From Oceanobacillus neutriphilus (lineage in GTDB: Bacteria; Bacillota; Bacilli; Bacillales; Amphibacillaceae): a stretch of 64,000 bases of DNA. Under the pieces are notes generated by a model that worked only from the letters and a program-made list of their open reading frames with translations, was not told where the DNA came from and made no database searches. Positions 1-8,877 of this stretch are shown in pieces (the stretch's first letter is position 1; each line of letters begins with the position of its first letter). The stretch lies in the NCBI RefSeq assembly GCF_014645515.1, contig NZ_BMLW01000004.1:186001-250000 (forward strand), written 5' to 3'. The translations under genes were made by a program, and so were the position numbers.

Positions 1-159
1 ATAGTCGCCTGCAATTGCCAGGCCATTCTGCATCCCGGTAAGTCCTCCGCCGGCAGTATAAAAATCTCCTGCTGTCTGCGTCCTTTTAGCAGCAAAAAAC
101 GTAATAACCAAAGTCAATAAAACAATAGCAAGAAAGAGGATAATAACTGTCGCACTCAT
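1..159 (-). CDS. Sodium:solute symporter (SSS), ActP-like, N-terminal part only
   Basis: The 53 codons visible encode a first membrane helix followed by the [25 protein letters not shown] region typical of the acetate/monocarboxylate branch of the solute:sodium symporter family; the rest lies beyond the left edge. The ATG at 157-159 overlaps the stop of the upstream DUF485 gene by four bases, an arrangement expected for translational coupling. The DUF485-SSS pair matches the layout of ywcB-ywcA in Bacillus and yjcH-actP in enterobacteria, where the pair is tied to acetate uptake. The same motif recurs in the second symporter at 3339-4880, so the region has two paralogous carriers flanking a LytST system. 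Substrate (acetate, pyruvate or a similar acid) is inferred. Confidence 0.85.
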   Translation of the reverse strand, partial: MSATVIILFLAIVLLTLVITFFAAKRTQTAGDFYTAGGGLTGMQNGLAIAGDY

Positions 160-509
160 TGCCTTTTCCCTCCTTCTTCCATCTCCCTTATAATTTCATC
201 TGCCTGCTTATCAAAGACAGCTGCTTTCTTTACATAGACCGTGCATAAAACCCATGTCATAATAAACTGGGCTAACGCAAACAACCATACCCAGGAAATA
301 TCACCGATTACCGGTGTGTTTAAAAATGTTGTATAAGAGGTTAAAATTGGAAGTAAGAAATAAAATATCATGAAAAAGACTGTTAACGGTACAATAAATT
401 TTTTTCGATCGTGCATCAATTTTTTAAAGGATCTGCTTTCTGTTACTTGTACAAAATCTATTTCTTTTGCAGGTTCCTGCTTATATTCTTTTTCTGCACC
501 CATCTGCAT
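156..509 (-). CDS. DUF485 family small membrane protein (YwcB/YjcH-like)
   Basis: A 117-residue protein with a hydrophilic N-terminus (about 1-35), two membrane helices (about 38-58 and 73-95) and a charged C-terminus. Length, the [12 protein letters not shown] segment before helix 1 and its place directly ahead of an SSS symporter fit the DUF485 family, which almost always pairs with ActP-type acetate permeases; its exact role is not established. The ATG follows a GAGGA-type ribosome site. It is the first gene of a two-gene operon whose promoter region (about 724-771) carries a cre-like site and a palindrome, and the operon lies just downstream of lytT on the same strand. Confidence 0.85.
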   Translation of the reverse strand: MQMGAEKEYKQEPAKEIDFVQVTESRSFKKLMHDRKKFIVPLTVFFMIFYFLLPILTSYTTFLNTPVIGDISWVWLFALAQFIMTWVLCTVYVKKAAVFDKQADEIIREMEEGGKRQ

Positions 510-723
510 CCTCCTCGAAAAATCGGAACGAAAGGTTTTTAGACCGCTATCCTTCCATCAGAAAAACCTTTCATTTCCTAAAAATACGTGTTCAAAAAGC
601 GACTTACCAGCTTCTCTCTTTATGATTCTCCCAGCACTTCTTTTCCCTTTTCTTTAAGAAGCATTAAAGAAATAATTATTTTCTAAAGCCTGGCATTCCT
701 CCTTCAGCCCTTTATTAACCCTT

Positions 724-771
724 TTGTAAACGCTTTCTAAATTATAAAGGAAGAGGCATACGTACGTATGC
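724..771 (-). promoter_or_regulatory. Promoter with cre-like site and 16-bp palindrome ahead of DUF485-symporter operon
   Basis: Read on the minus strand, a TATAAT -10 box sits at 741-746. The matching -35 position (about 764-769) is poor and lies inside the perfect palindrome GCATACGTACGTATGC (756-771). A cre-like sequence, TTGTAAACGCTTTCTA on the plus strand (724-739), overlaps the expected start of transcription, where CcpA binding would repress. Further upstream the nonamer TCAATGGTT occurs twice (781-789 and 823-831), the second copy touching the lytT stop codon. A weak -35 with upstream repeats suggests an activator-dependent promoter, and LytT is the obvious candidate. The motifs are seen; the functions are inferred. 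Confidence 0.5.
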
Positions 772-829
772 GAATTTGTTTCAATGGTTTAAAATTACGT
801 TTAAACGGTTGGAATTTTGTAATCAATGG

Positions 830-1585
830 TTAACTGCCAAACAAATCAAAAAGATGCTTTCGAGCTGTCCGGCTGACTGGTATCGTTGTTTGATTTTTAT
901 CCTGTAGTGTGATGTTGCTTGCTCCATTAAACCATGGTGTAATCTCTTGTATGTGATTTAAATTAACAAGATAGCTGCGATGTGTCCTGAAAAAAGCATG
1001 ACCTTGGAGTTTCTTCTCCAGCTCCTGTAATGACATCCTGCTGTAAATCACCTTCTCCTCGGTATGAATCTCTAACATCCTTTTATGCGGAACAGCATAA
1101 TAAATTGCATCAGGAGATAAGACAATCGTCCGGTCATCATTGTCGATTAAAAGCTTACTTGATGAAGGGATACTTTGTTTTGATAACTGTGTATCTTTAC
1201 TCTCCAATTGCTGCATCCGCTTGCGGAGACGATTCATTGCCTTTTGAAATCTCTCTGTATCATATGGCTTCAGCATATAGTCAACTGCTTCTATATCAAA
1301 CGCTTCGACTGCATAATCATCGTATGCAGTTGTAAAAATAAATAATGGTGTTTCTATATAAACAAGCTCTAATATTTTCTTCGCTGCCTCTACTCCACGC
1401 ATTCCCGGCATATGCACATCCAAAAAGATAACATCAGGCTCATACTCTTTATACAGCTTTACCAGCTGCTCCCCTGTCTCCGCACTCGGTAAAAGCTTTA
1501 CATCTTTCTCCTTTTCCAATAAATATATTAATTCTTCACGTGCCAATTGTTCATCTTCAGCAACCATAGTATGGATTTTCATCAT
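830..1585 (-). CDS. lytT: LytTR-family response regulator (LytT/BtsR-like)
   Basis: A 251-residue response regulator. The receiver domain (about 4-125) has the acidic pair E10-D11 and the phospho-acceptor D56 in IFLDVHMPG. The LytTR DNA-binding domain (about 150-250) shows the YAVPHKRMLEIHT and FFRTHRSYLVNL motifs of the family. It follows lytS with a 14-base gap, so the two form one two-component system. In Bacillus subtilis LytST switches on the pyruvate facilitator PftAB, and the related E. coli BtsSR switches on a pyruvate transporter. Here the system sits between two SSS symporters, which are the likely targets. The ATG at 1585 follows an AAGGGGG ribosome site. Confidence 0.9.
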   Translation of the reverse strand: MMKIHTMVAEDEQLAREELIYLLEKEKDVKLLPSAETGEQLVKLYKEYEPDVIFLDVHMPGMRGVEAAKKILELVYIETPLFIFTTAYDDYAVEAFDIEAVDYMLKPYDTERFQKAMNRLRKRMQQLESKDTQLSKQSIPSSSKLLIDNDDRTIVLSPDAIYYAVPHKRMLEIHTEEKVIYSRMSLQELEKKLQGHAFFRTHRSYLVNLNHIQEITPWFNGASNITLQDKNQTTIPVSRTARKHLFDLFGS

Positions 1586-1599
1586 AAAAATCCCCCTTT

Positions 1600-3339
1600 C
1601 TAATGTTCACGATATGGAATGGTAAAATATACTTCACTACCGCCTTCAGGTAAATTTCGTACGTGTAAGCGTGCTTCTTTGCCAAGCAGATTAATTAAGC
1701 GCTGATTGACATTATATAATCCTGTTCCCCCATGCTGTTTTTCTGCCAGCACCGTCTCACCGGCCTGCAGTAAAATATGATTGGGAAATCCTTGCCCATT
1801 ATCCCGGACACTTATTTTTATCCGCTCCCCAGCCCGCTCCATTCTCACATCTATTCTTCCTTCCTCAGAAACATATTCTAATCCGTGTCTGACACTATTT
1901 TCAACTAAAGGCTGAATCGATGACGGCGGTATTAACAGGTGAGAGATTCCGTCCGGCTGTATAAAATGTATTTGCAGTCTGCTCGTAAATCGGGTCTGGA
2001 TAATCTCAATATACGCTTTTACATGCTCGGTTTCCTTTTCAAGCGGTACAAGCTGTGTCGACACAAGCTTCAGATTAAATCGCATAAATTGCGCTAATTG
2101 AACTGTTATATGCCTTGCTTTTTCAGGATCTTTACGAAATAGTGCAGCAATCATATGCAGTGTATTAAATAGAAAGTGCGGATTAATTTGTGCCTGTAGA
2201 TTGCTTAGCTCTGCATCACGTGTATGTAGTTCAAGCCGCTCTGCTTTAATCGTTTTTAATTGATTAGCAATCAGTTGACCAAGCCCCTCCGCCAGCATCA
2301 ATTCTACCGGACGGATATGCTGCGGTTTGCGAAAGTATAATTTAATCAGCCCAATGGTTTGCTGCGCCTCCAAAATCGGAATAATAATTACGGCTTCCAA
2401 TGGACAATTTTTATGCGTGCATTGGATTTCTGCTTGAGAATAAGCGACCAGTATTTCCTTTGATACTAATGCCTGCCTGGAAATTTGTGTCGTTAACTGA
2501 TTGCCGATTTTATGATGGTCTCCTCCCAACCCCTTATGGGCCATCACTTCCTTTTCATCTGTCACTGTAACAGCTGCTAATTTCAAACGTGCATAAAGCA
2601 AATCAGCGATTCCTTCTGCCTTATTCTGAAACGATTCCTCCTTTAGAAAAGGCAATGCCTCCTCAGCAATAGTTAATGCCTGTCTCGTTGCAAATGCTGC
2701 TTCATTTTCCTGTTCTCTGAGAACAATAGCCACCATCGCTGTAAAAATAGCAATAGCAATACTGTTAGACAAGACAACAGGCAATCCGATAACATTAATC
2801 AGTTCAATCATTGTTCTGTCTTGCGAATCAAAAATAAGTAATAAATGCATCAATAATATAGGAGGAAATATACCGATAAACAGTGCTTTTATCGGTGATA
2901 TAACACGCTCCTGTGAAAAAAATCGAGCCGTAAATCCGGCGAGCAGCCCGGTCAGCGGGTTCACAAGACTGTTGGCCACGAAACCAATTCCTCCGAGAAA
3001 AAATAAATGTGTACCGGCGATAATTCCGGCTCCTAAACCAACTGCCGGACCGCCCAGCAGCCCGGCAATGACGATAGCCACCAGGCTGGAGCTTACCACC
3101 ATTTGGTCCTCTTTAACATTCCAGACAAATTCATTCACCACTGTAAAGTCATTCCCGATCACTACTCCGGTTAATGTGCCGGCAATACCGAACAAACCAA
3201 ATACACACGCATGAATCCCGGCCATTTTAAAGCTGAACTCATTGTAAAGCAGCGACCTGAATCCAGGGCTTCGCGTCAGAACAAATGCAATAACTAATAA
3301 TAGACCTAAACGTTCGAATAAAACGACTGTCAAATTCAT
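1600..3339 (-). CDS. lytS: LytS-family sensor histidine kinase
   Basis: About 579 residues. Residues 1-208 form the 5TM-5TMR_LYT sensor-transport module with about six helices. A GAF-like domain (about 220-360) follows, then a His_kinase domain with the phospho-acceptor H389 in the NPHFLFN motif, and a C-terminal HATPase domain with the NSVRHGLEY N-box. This is the architecture of LytS, BtsS and YpdA. Its start overlaps the stop of the upstream symporter gene (TGATG), so symporter, kinase and regulator are one operon. An in-frame GTG three bases earlier is an alternative start with better ribosome-site spacing. The ligand is not visible; pyruvate or a related acid is inferred from the family and the neighbours. 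Confidence 0.9.
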   Translation of the reverse strand: MNLTVVLFERLGLLLVIAFVLTRSPGFRSLLYNEFSFKMAGIHACVFGLFGIAGTLTGVVIGNDFTVVNEFVWNVKEDQMVVSSSLVAIVIAGLLGGPAVGLGAGIIAGTHLFFLGGIGFVANSLVNPLTGLLAGFTARFFSQERVISPIKALFIGIFPPILLMHLLLIFDSQDRTMIELINVIGLPVVLSNSIAIAIFTAMVAIVLREQENEAAFATRQALTIAEEALPFLKEESFQNKAEGIADLLYARLKLAAVTVTDEKEVMAHKGLGGDHHKIGNQLTTQISRQALVSKEILVAYSQAEIQCTHKNCPLEAVIIIPILEAQQTIGLIKLYFRKPQHIRPVELMLAEGLGQLIANQLKTIKAERLELHTRDAELSNLQAQINPHFLFNTLHMIAALFRKDPEKARHITVQLAQFMRFNLKLVSTQLVPLEKETEHVKAYIEIIQTRFTSRLQIHFIQPDGISHLLIPPSSIQPLVENSVRHGLEYVSEEGRIDVRMERAGERIKISVRDNGQGFPNHILLQAGETVLAEKQHGGTGLYNVNQRLINLLGKEARLHVRNLPEGGSEVYFTIPYREH

Positions 3340-4880
3340 CACGATTGATCTCTCCTTAAATCAATCCCTGTTTGCGCACGAAAATAGAATGATGAAAATG
3401 GAATTGTACTTTCTTTTTCCCGCGACAGTTTCGTTCCCAGATATGCCCCTAAAAATCCGGCAGGAATCGCAATGATCCCTGGATTATAGAGCGGAATGAA
3501 AGGCTTGACAGCAATCCAACCGCCATCAGGATTCATGATATGCGGTCCCAAAAGTAAAAGCAGCAGGGACACTGTTAAGCCTGAGATCATCCCGGCAATT
3601 GCTCCAGTCTGGTTAAAGCGCCGCCAATAGATGGTAAATAAAAGCACAGGCAAATTACTGGATGCCGCCACAATAAATGTTAAGGAAACAAGAAAGGTTA
3701 CATTCATATGCCGTAATCCAAGGGCAAGCAAAGTAGATAGAAGGCCGATAAAAAATGCCGTCCAGCGTGCTGCGCGTACACGCTGCTTTTCCGAGGTTTT
3801 CCCTTTTTTAATAATATGATAATAAATATCGTGGGAAAAAGCAGTCGTTGCTGAGATAACCAACCCAGCTACAACAGCAACAATGGTCGTAAATGCTATT
3901 GCCGCGATAAATGCCATTAAAAAGTCCCCGCCGAGGCTCTCTGCCAGTAATGGTGCAGCTAAATTCCCAAACGGGTCCAGCATAACCAGTTCTTCAAATC
4001 CCACCAAAGCTACTGCACCTAACCCTAAAATGAGAGCAATTAAATAAAACGCACCAATAATCCAGCTCGCTGTTAAAAGTGACCTTCGTACTTCCACCGT
4101 ATTCCGCACTGTAAAAAGCCGGATTAAAATATGTGGAAGCCCGGCAGTACCCAGTATTAATGCAAGATGAAGAGAAAGCGTTTCCAAAGGATTATTAAAC
4201 AAATGCCCCGGCAATGAGAATTGATCTCCTAAGGGCGATCCGATTGTAACCTGTTCTATAAGACTTGGAATACTCCAGTTAAACCGCGACAATACGATAA
4301 GAGCCAGCAAAAATGTACCGGATAAAAGCAGTACTGTTTTAATAATTTGTACCCATGAGGTTGCAAACATCCCTCCAAAAACAACATAAATCGTCATCAG
4401 TAATCCTATAATTAACACAGAAGCAGAATAATTTATATCAAGCAATAACCTGATTAACAACCCTGCAGCAACTAATTGCGGGATCATATAAAAAACGGAG
4501 ATAATTAAAGCTCCAACAGCCATTATTCCCCGCATTTTATAGCTTGGAAAACGTGCACAAATAACATCTCCTAAAGAATACTTTCCTAAACGATGCACCG
4601 GTTCAGCAATAAAAAATAACACAATTAAATAAGAAACTAAAAATCCAATTGCATACAAAAAACCATCAAAGCCATTAATAGCAATGGTGCCGACAATACC
4701 CAGGAAGGAAGCTGCACTGATATAATCCCCCGCAATGGCCATCCCATTTTGAGTACCTGTTAAGCTGCCGGCAGCAATATAAAACTGATTCGTCGTTTTA
4801 CTTTGTCTCGCTGCCCAATAAGTAATAATCAGGGTACACACGACAATACAGAGAAAAAAGAGCAGATAGGTAATATTCAT
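3339..4880 (-). CDS. Sodium:solute symporter family protein (ActP/monocarboxylate type)
   Basis: A 513-residue polytopic protein with about 13 membrane helices. The N-terminal FYIAAGSLTGTQNGMAIAGD and SAASFLGIVG segments place it with ActP/MctP-type carriers that import acetate, propionate or pyruvate with sodium or protons. I chose the ATG at 4878-4880 because GGAAGGTG lies five bases before it; a longer reading to 4949 adds 23 residues with no ribosome site and a non-membrane sequence. It is the first gene of the operon with lytS and lytT and lacks a DUF485 partner, unlike the second symporter at the left edge. The C-terminus is a short hydrophilic tail. Substrate is not determined by sequence. 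Confidence 0.85.
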   Translation of the reverse strand: MNITYLLFFLCIVVCTLIITYWAARQSKTTNQFYIAAGSLTGTQNGMAIAGDYISAASFLGIVGTIAINGFDGFLYAIGFLVSYLIVLFFIAEPVHRLGKYSLGDVICARFPSYKMRGIMAVGALIISVFYMIPQLVAAGLLIRLLLDINYSASVLIIGLLMTIYVVFGGMFATSWVQIIKTVLLLSGTFLLALIVLSRFNWSIPSLIEQVTIGSPLGDQFSLPGHLFNNPLETLSLHLALILGTAGLPHILIRLFTVRNTVEVRRSLLTASWIIGAFYLIALILGLGAVALVGFEELVMLDPFGNLAAPLLAESLGGDFLMAFIAAIAFTTIVAVVAGLVISATTAFSHDIYYHIIKKGKTSEKQRVRAARWTAFFIGLLSTLLALGLRHMNVTFLVSLTFIVAASSNLPVLLFTIYWRRFNQTGAIAGMISGLTVSLLLLLLGPHIMNPDGGWIAVKPFIPLYNPGIIAIPAGFLGAYLGTKLSREKESTIPFSSFYFRAQTGIDLRRDQS

Positions 4881-5030
4881 AGATTCACCTTCCATGTTCA
4901 AGGTATATGATATTTTAGAAGAGCAGCATTCCATTACCAGGATTATCAAGATATTTTCAAATATGTAAAAATTATTTAAATTCCATCTTTTAATTACTAT
5001 AAATTGTATATTACAAGAAGTTAGAAGTAA

Positions 5031-5044
5031 AGATAAGCTTATCT
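5031..5044. repeat. 14-bp palindrome between symporter and aldolase genes
   Basis: AGATAAGCTTATCT is a perfect palindrome in the 300-bp divergent intergenic region between the symporter-lytST operon (minus) and the class I aldolase (plus). TTGTATATTACAA, an imperfect dyad, lies nearby at about 5005-5017. Either could be an operator; no regulator is assigned and no clear -35 box was found. Confidence 0.35.
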
Positions 5045-5162
5045 CAATAACTCAACTTTCGCACCTGAGAAAAGAAAATATCTTTCCTTCACGCAGAATA
5101 CTATAATCCAGCATAATTTAGTGCTACAATAAGAGATGTAGGTTACTTCAAACTGTTTTTAA

Positions 5163-5176
5163 AGCCGATATCGGCT
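5163..5176. repeat. 14-bp palindrome just upstream of aldolase ribosome site
   Basis: AGCCGATATCGGCT is a perfect palindrome ending about ten bases before the AAAGGAG ribosome site of the class I aldolase gene. It could be a DNA operator or, as RNA, a short stem in the leader. Nothing else in the 5200 region explains it. Confidence 0.4.
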
Positions 5177-5199
5177 CAACCAAAAAAGGAGTGAAAGTG

Positions 5200-6087
5200 A
5201 TGCAGCAAAACCAATTAGAAAAAATGAAAAATGACAAAGGATTTATCGCAGCACTGGATCAAAGTGGAGGAAGTACACCAAAGGCCTTAGCTGCCTATGG
5301 AATCCCGGAGGATACTTATCAGGGTGAAGAAGAAATGTTTGATTTAGTCCACGAAATGCGGACAAGAATTATTACATCGCCTTCCTTTAATTCCGATCAG
5401 ATTATTGGTGCCATTCTTTTTGAACAAACCATGGATCGTGAAATCGAAGGCAAATATACAGCTGATTATCTCGCTGAAGAAAAAGGCATCGTTCCATTCC
5501 TGAAAGTGGACAAAGGACTCGCAGAAGAAGCAGACGGCGTTCAGCTGATGAAGCCGATTGATAATTTACAAGAAACATTAGACCGCGCAAATGAGCGTCA
5601 CATTTTCGGTACAAAAATGCGCTCTGTGATCAAAGAAGACAACCGTGAAGGCATCAAAAAGGTAGTCGACCAGCAATTTGAAATTGGAAAGCAGATTATT
5701 GAAGCAGGGCTGGTTCCTATTATCGAGCCTGAAGTAGACATTAACAGTCCTTCTAAAGAAGATTGTGAAGATATTTTGAAAGCAGAAATCTTGGAGCATT
5801 TAAACCAGCTCAATTCCGATCAGCTGGTTATGCTGAAATTAACTATTCCAACGAAGAATAATCTATATAGAGAATTAATTGATCATCCAAATGTCGTCCG
5901 TGTTGTTGCATTATCCGGAGGGTATTCCACTAATGATGCAAATGCGAAGCTGAAAGACAATAAAGGACTTATCGCCAGCTTCTCCAGAGCATTAAGTCAG
6001 GACTTAAATGCAAATCAATCTCAGGAAGAATTTGATACAGCTCTGAAAAAAGCTGTTGATTCTATCTATGAAGCTTCTATTTCGTAA
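5200..6087 (+). CDS. fda: Class I fructose-bisphosphate aldolase
   Basis: A 295-residue cytoplasmic enzyme splitting fructose 1,6-bisphosphate into dihydroxyacetone phosphate and glyceraldehyde 3-phosphate (reversible) through a Schiff-base lysine. It matches the class I aldolase of staphylococci and lactobacilli in length and in the motifs [18 protein letters not shown] near the N-terminus, EPEVDI in the middle and MLKLTIPTK, which carries the expected Schiff-base lysine. The ATG at 5200 is chosen because AAGGAG lies eight bases upstream; an in-frame GTG at 5191 is part of the ribosome site. It is transcribed alone and ends in a strong terminator. Its leader carries a palindrome (5163-5176). 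Two other aldolase types (class II and LacD) occur in this window in sugar-specific operons. Confidence 0.93.
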   Translation: MQQNQLEKMKNDKGFIAALDQSGGSTPKALAAYGIPEDTYQGEEEMFDLVHEMRTRIITSPSFNSDQIIGAILFEQTMDREIEGKYTADYLAEEKGIVPFLKVDKGLAEEADGVQLMKPIDNLQETLDRANERHIFGTKMRSVIKEDNREGIKKVVDQQFEIGKQIIEAGLVPIIEPEVDINSPSKEDCEDILKAEILEHLNQLNSDQLVMLKLTIPTKNNLYRELIDHPNVVRVVALSGGYSTNDANAKLKDNKGLIASFSRALSQDLNANQSQEEFDTALKKAVDSIYEASIS

Positions 6088-6106
6088 ATAGAACTTGTAA
6101 AAAATG

Positions 6107-6152
6107 AATAGAGCCGCCCTGCTTTGACATACCAAAGCAGGGCGGCTCTATT
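6107..6152 (+). terminator. Intrinsic terminator of the class I aldolase gene
   Basis: A perfect 20-bp stem (6107-6126 with 6133-6152) around a six-base loop, with a GC-rich centre and a T-rich tail, starting 19 bases after the aldolase stop codon. Confidence 0.92.
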
Positions 6153-6186
6153 TTATATTATTTGGGTTATATTTTTAACAAACTGC

Positions 6187-6560
6187 CTATTTCCTCAAAA
6201 TTTCCTCCTGTCTATATTGTTTACCGCCTTTAATAATGGAATGAATATCTTTCGTATGTTTAATATCCTCGATGGGATTGCTATTTAATAATAGTAAGTC
6301 TGCTATTTTTCCTTCATTAATAGAACCAACATCCTCTAAATGGATCGACCTGGCTGCTTTTATTGTGGCGGCTTGAAGAGCTTCTGACTCTGTTAGTCCA
6401 ATCTCGACAAGTATCTCAAGTTCTCTGTGTAACCCCATCCCTGGAAAAGTATAAAATCCGCCTGGTGTATCTGTACCGGCCACAACCGTTCCGCCTAAAT
6501 CAAAATAGGTTTTTGCGATATCTTTTATAAAGTTATTTTGTCGGATAGAAAGAAAATGAA
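6187..6560 (-). pseudogene. Amidohydrolase remnant (C-terminal third only)
   Basis: The reading frame from about 6560 to 6187 encodes about 120 residues matching the C-terminal end of metal-dependent amidohydrolases (imidazolonepropionase/prolidase-type): GGTVVAGTDTPGG contains the conserved metal-binding Asp, and EALQAATIKAARSIHL and GSINEGKIADLLLLNSNP are the usual end-of-barrel motifs. The homology runs through the first possible start (GTG at 6483) up to an in-frame TGA near 6561. The N-terminal two thirds, with the HxH metal site, are missing and nothing upstream restores them. An 8-bp inverted repeat (TCGGATAG/CTATCCGA, about 6541-6578) lies at the break. I call it a decayed, 5'-truncated gene. 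Confidence 0.75.
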
Positions 6561-6639
6561 ATCATTCCCCTCTCTATCCGATTAAAAATAAAAAGTTTAT
6601 ACAGACTGCCAATCAACATTTAACTGTATGTGTAAATTA

Positions 6640-8634
6640 TTAACGATCAGACAGCTTGAAATTCTCCACCAGCTGCTGTAAATCTTCTGCAACCCTTGTC
6701 AGACCCAAAGCTGCGTTTGCAATCTCTTCCATGGAAGCAAGCTGCTGCTGTGTAGATGCAGAAACATTTTCTGTTTCCTGCGACACAGTCTCTCCAATGG
6801 ACCCAACCTCTTCAAATGTATTTGTAAAATGTTTTGTTGTACTTGCGATTTCTTGAATTCCAGTATTAACCTGCATGATTTGATTCGTTATGGAATCTAC
6901 AAAGCCCGTTATATTCGTGAACGATTTATCTGCATTATTGGCGATGCTGATTCCTTTTTCTACTTCATCTGTTGCAGCTTTCATGGCATTCACCGTATTC
7001 GTTGTTTCATTTTGAATTGCTTTAATCATGTCTTTTATCTGTTCCGCAGAATCAGAAGATTTCTCTGCTAATTTCCGGACTTCATCTGCCACAACAGCAA
7101 AGCCTTTCCCATGCTCTCCTGCTCTCGCTGCCTCTATCGTCGCGTTTAAGGCAAGTAAATTCGTCTGCTCGGATATATCGGTGATAACGTCAATAATATT
7201 ACTTATCTGAGCGGACTGGTTACCAAGCCCTTGAATACTATTAGACAGTTCATACGTATTTTTCTTGATGTATTCCATTTGATCAATAGTGGTACTTAAC
7301 GCCGTATTTCCCTCTTTTACTGCTATCATGGCATCTGTTGCCGTATCTGAAACCTGGTTGGAACTGGATTCAATATTATAGATAGACTCCGTCATTTCCT
7401 GTGCCAGCTTTGAACTGTGTGTAATGCTCGTATTAAGGCTATTCATTCCTTCAGCAGCTTCCTGCATGGAGGCAGAAATTTGTTCTGTAGCAGATGTGTT
7501 CTGGTCCGTGCTTGCATTTAGTTCCTCTGCAGAAGAAGCTAAATGATTCGATTTATCTCTAACCTGCTGAATGATGCCATTTAAATTCTCACGCATTTTA
7601 TTAAATGAAAGCGCTAAAGTCCCTATTTCATCTTTTCGATCTAAATTCACACTGACACTTAAGTCTCCCTGACTCATTGTATTACTTGCATCAGCTAAGT
7701 GATTAATAGGTTTAGAAATAGAACGAATGATAAATACAATTAATACCGCACCTAAAATAAGAGCAATAATAATAACAAATACAGTCGTATTTAAAATGGG
7801 ACTGACATTTTCAGCTATCTCACTATCAAACATTGTCCCCGCAATTTTCCATCCTGTTATCTCACTGGTATCAAATGCCAATTGCTTTTGATCACCTTCG
7901 AAGCTGTAATTGAATTGTCCTGTTTCTGATTCATATAATTTATCAAAAAAATCTTCAGCTGCTTCTGTTCCAGCTTCCATATCAGGATGACTAATATATT
8001 TATGATCTCCATCCAATAAGAATAAGTAGCCATTTTTACCGATAGTGACTGAATTGATAATATCCGTAAGACTCCCAAGTTCCAGGTTCACTGCAACAAC
8101 GCCGTTATTATCTGCGGCAGCTTTTGCAATGGTAACCACCACTTGATTCGAAGAGGCAGAAACATAAGGATCTGTTACAATAATTTCTCCTTTTTGTTCC
8201 ATCGCCTGCTGATACCATGGTCTTTCTCTTGGGTCATAATCAGGAGGATTTTTAAAGGATGTAGGATAATTCATAAATTCTCCTGATTCTGTTCCTACAT
8301 AGGTTTGCTCAAAAGCAACATCCTTGGCATTTTGTATGTCCCCTAAAATTTCACTTGTTGCCGCGTCATTATTATTTTTAATATCAGTTGTTGAAATTGC
8401 TGTTGATAAATATTCAATGTTATCCATCTGATCATTCATAAATTGATCAATTGTCTGCCGCATAATTTCTACATTTTTTTGAGTAGAATCCAGCATACTG
8501 TCTTCTATATTCGATTTTGCACTTTGATAGGAAATAGTCCCGATAGCTATGCTGGGCACTAATAATATGATTAAAAATGATACAATTAGCCTATTTCTTA
8601 AACTTAATGATTTTGTTTTTTCATTCTGTCCCAA
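6640..8634 (-). CDS. Methyl-accepting chemotaxis protein with dCache sensor
   Basis: A 664-residue chemoreceptor. One membrane helix (about 15-35) is followed by an extracellular double-Cache domain (about 40-280, including the RPWYQQAM and VNLELGSL motifs), a second helix (about 283-305), a HAMP domain (about 305-357) and a long cytoplasmic signalling coiled coil with the conserved tip around [20 protein letters not shown]. It passes ligand signals to CheA/CheW. dCache chemoreceptors often bind amino acids, but the ligand cannot be read from sequence. The start is a TTG at 8632-8634, eight bases after a perfect AGGAGG; no ATG is better placed. A SigD-type promoter lies upstream (8677-8703). 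Confidence 0.93.
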   Translation of the reverse strand: MGQNEKTKSLSLRNRLIVSFLIILLVPSIAIGTISYQSAKSNIEDSMLDSTQKNVEIMRQTIDQFMNDQMDNIEYLSTAISTTDIKNNNDAATSEILGDIQNAKDVAFEQTYVGTESGEFMNYPTSFKNPPDYDPRERPWYQQAMEQKGEIIVTDPYVSASSNQVVVTIAKAAADNNGVVAVNLELGSLTDIINSVTIGKNGYLFLLDGDHKYISHPDMEAGTEAAEDFFDKLYESETGQFNYSFEGDQKQLAFDTSEITGWKIAGTMFDSEIAENVSPILNTTVFVIIIALILGAVLIVFIIRSISKPINHLADASNTMSQGDLSVSVNLDRKDEIGTLALSFNKMRENLNGIIQQVRDKSNHLASSAEELNASTDQNTSATEQISASMQEAAEGMNSLNTSITHSSKLAQEMTESIYNIESSSNQVSDTATDAMIAVKEGNTALSTTIDQMEYIKKNTYELSNSIQGLGNQSAQISNIIDVITDISEQTNLLALNATIEAARAGEHGKGFAVVADEVRKLAEKSSDSAEQIKDMIKAIQNETTNTVNAMKAATDEVEKGISIANNADKSFTNITGFVDSITNQIMQVNTGIQEIASTTKHFTNTFEEVGSIGETVSQETENVSASTQQQLASMEEIANAALGLTRVAEDLQQLVENFKLSDR

Positions 8635-8676
8635 TCGTGTATCCTCCTAGTATGTATATAAATAGTCATAAACTTT

Positions 8677-8703
8677 ATATCGGTCAAAAGTATCATCATT
8701 TTA
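8677..8703 (-). promoter_or_regulatory. SigD (flagellar sigma) promoter of the chemoreceptor gene
   Basis: On the minus strand TAAA (8700-8703), 15 bases, then ACCGATAT (8677-8684). This fits the Bacillus SigD consensus TAAA-N15-GCCGATAT with one mismatch and lies about 45 bases before the TTG start. SigD drives motility and chemotaxis genes, so the match agrees with the gene product. Confidence 0.8.
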
Positions 8704-8820
8704 AGAGGATATCACAAAGTAAAAATAATCAAATAAATGCTATAATTAAAAAATATTGAGTTAATCTTTTGTGGAAGCTTCATTAATTGAATGAGAGGTA
8801 ATCTCATGCTTTTCTCCCTC

Positions 8821-8868
8821 CAAACAAAAAAATTCCTTCCTGATTACAGAAAGGAATTTTTTTGTTTG
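8821..8868 (-). terminator. Bidirectional terminator after the YfcC-type carrier gene
   Basis: Perfect 18-bp arms (8821-8838 and 8851-8868) with A/T runs on both sides. It lies ten bases beyond the stop of the YfcC gene on the minus strand and separates it from the chemoreceptor promoter. Confidence 0.88.
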
Positions 8869-8877
8869 GTATTTCAG

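Noticed and set aside
370..657. Plus-strand 95-codon frame over DUF485 and its promoter
   Set aside because: Antisense to a recognisable gene, no ribosome site, composition of a shadow frame.
6187..6483. A short intact 98-residue amidohydrolase-like gene
   Set aside because: The homology continues upstream of the apparent GTG start to a stop codon, and the metal-binding N-terminal part is missing, so a truncated gene is more likely than a functional small protein.
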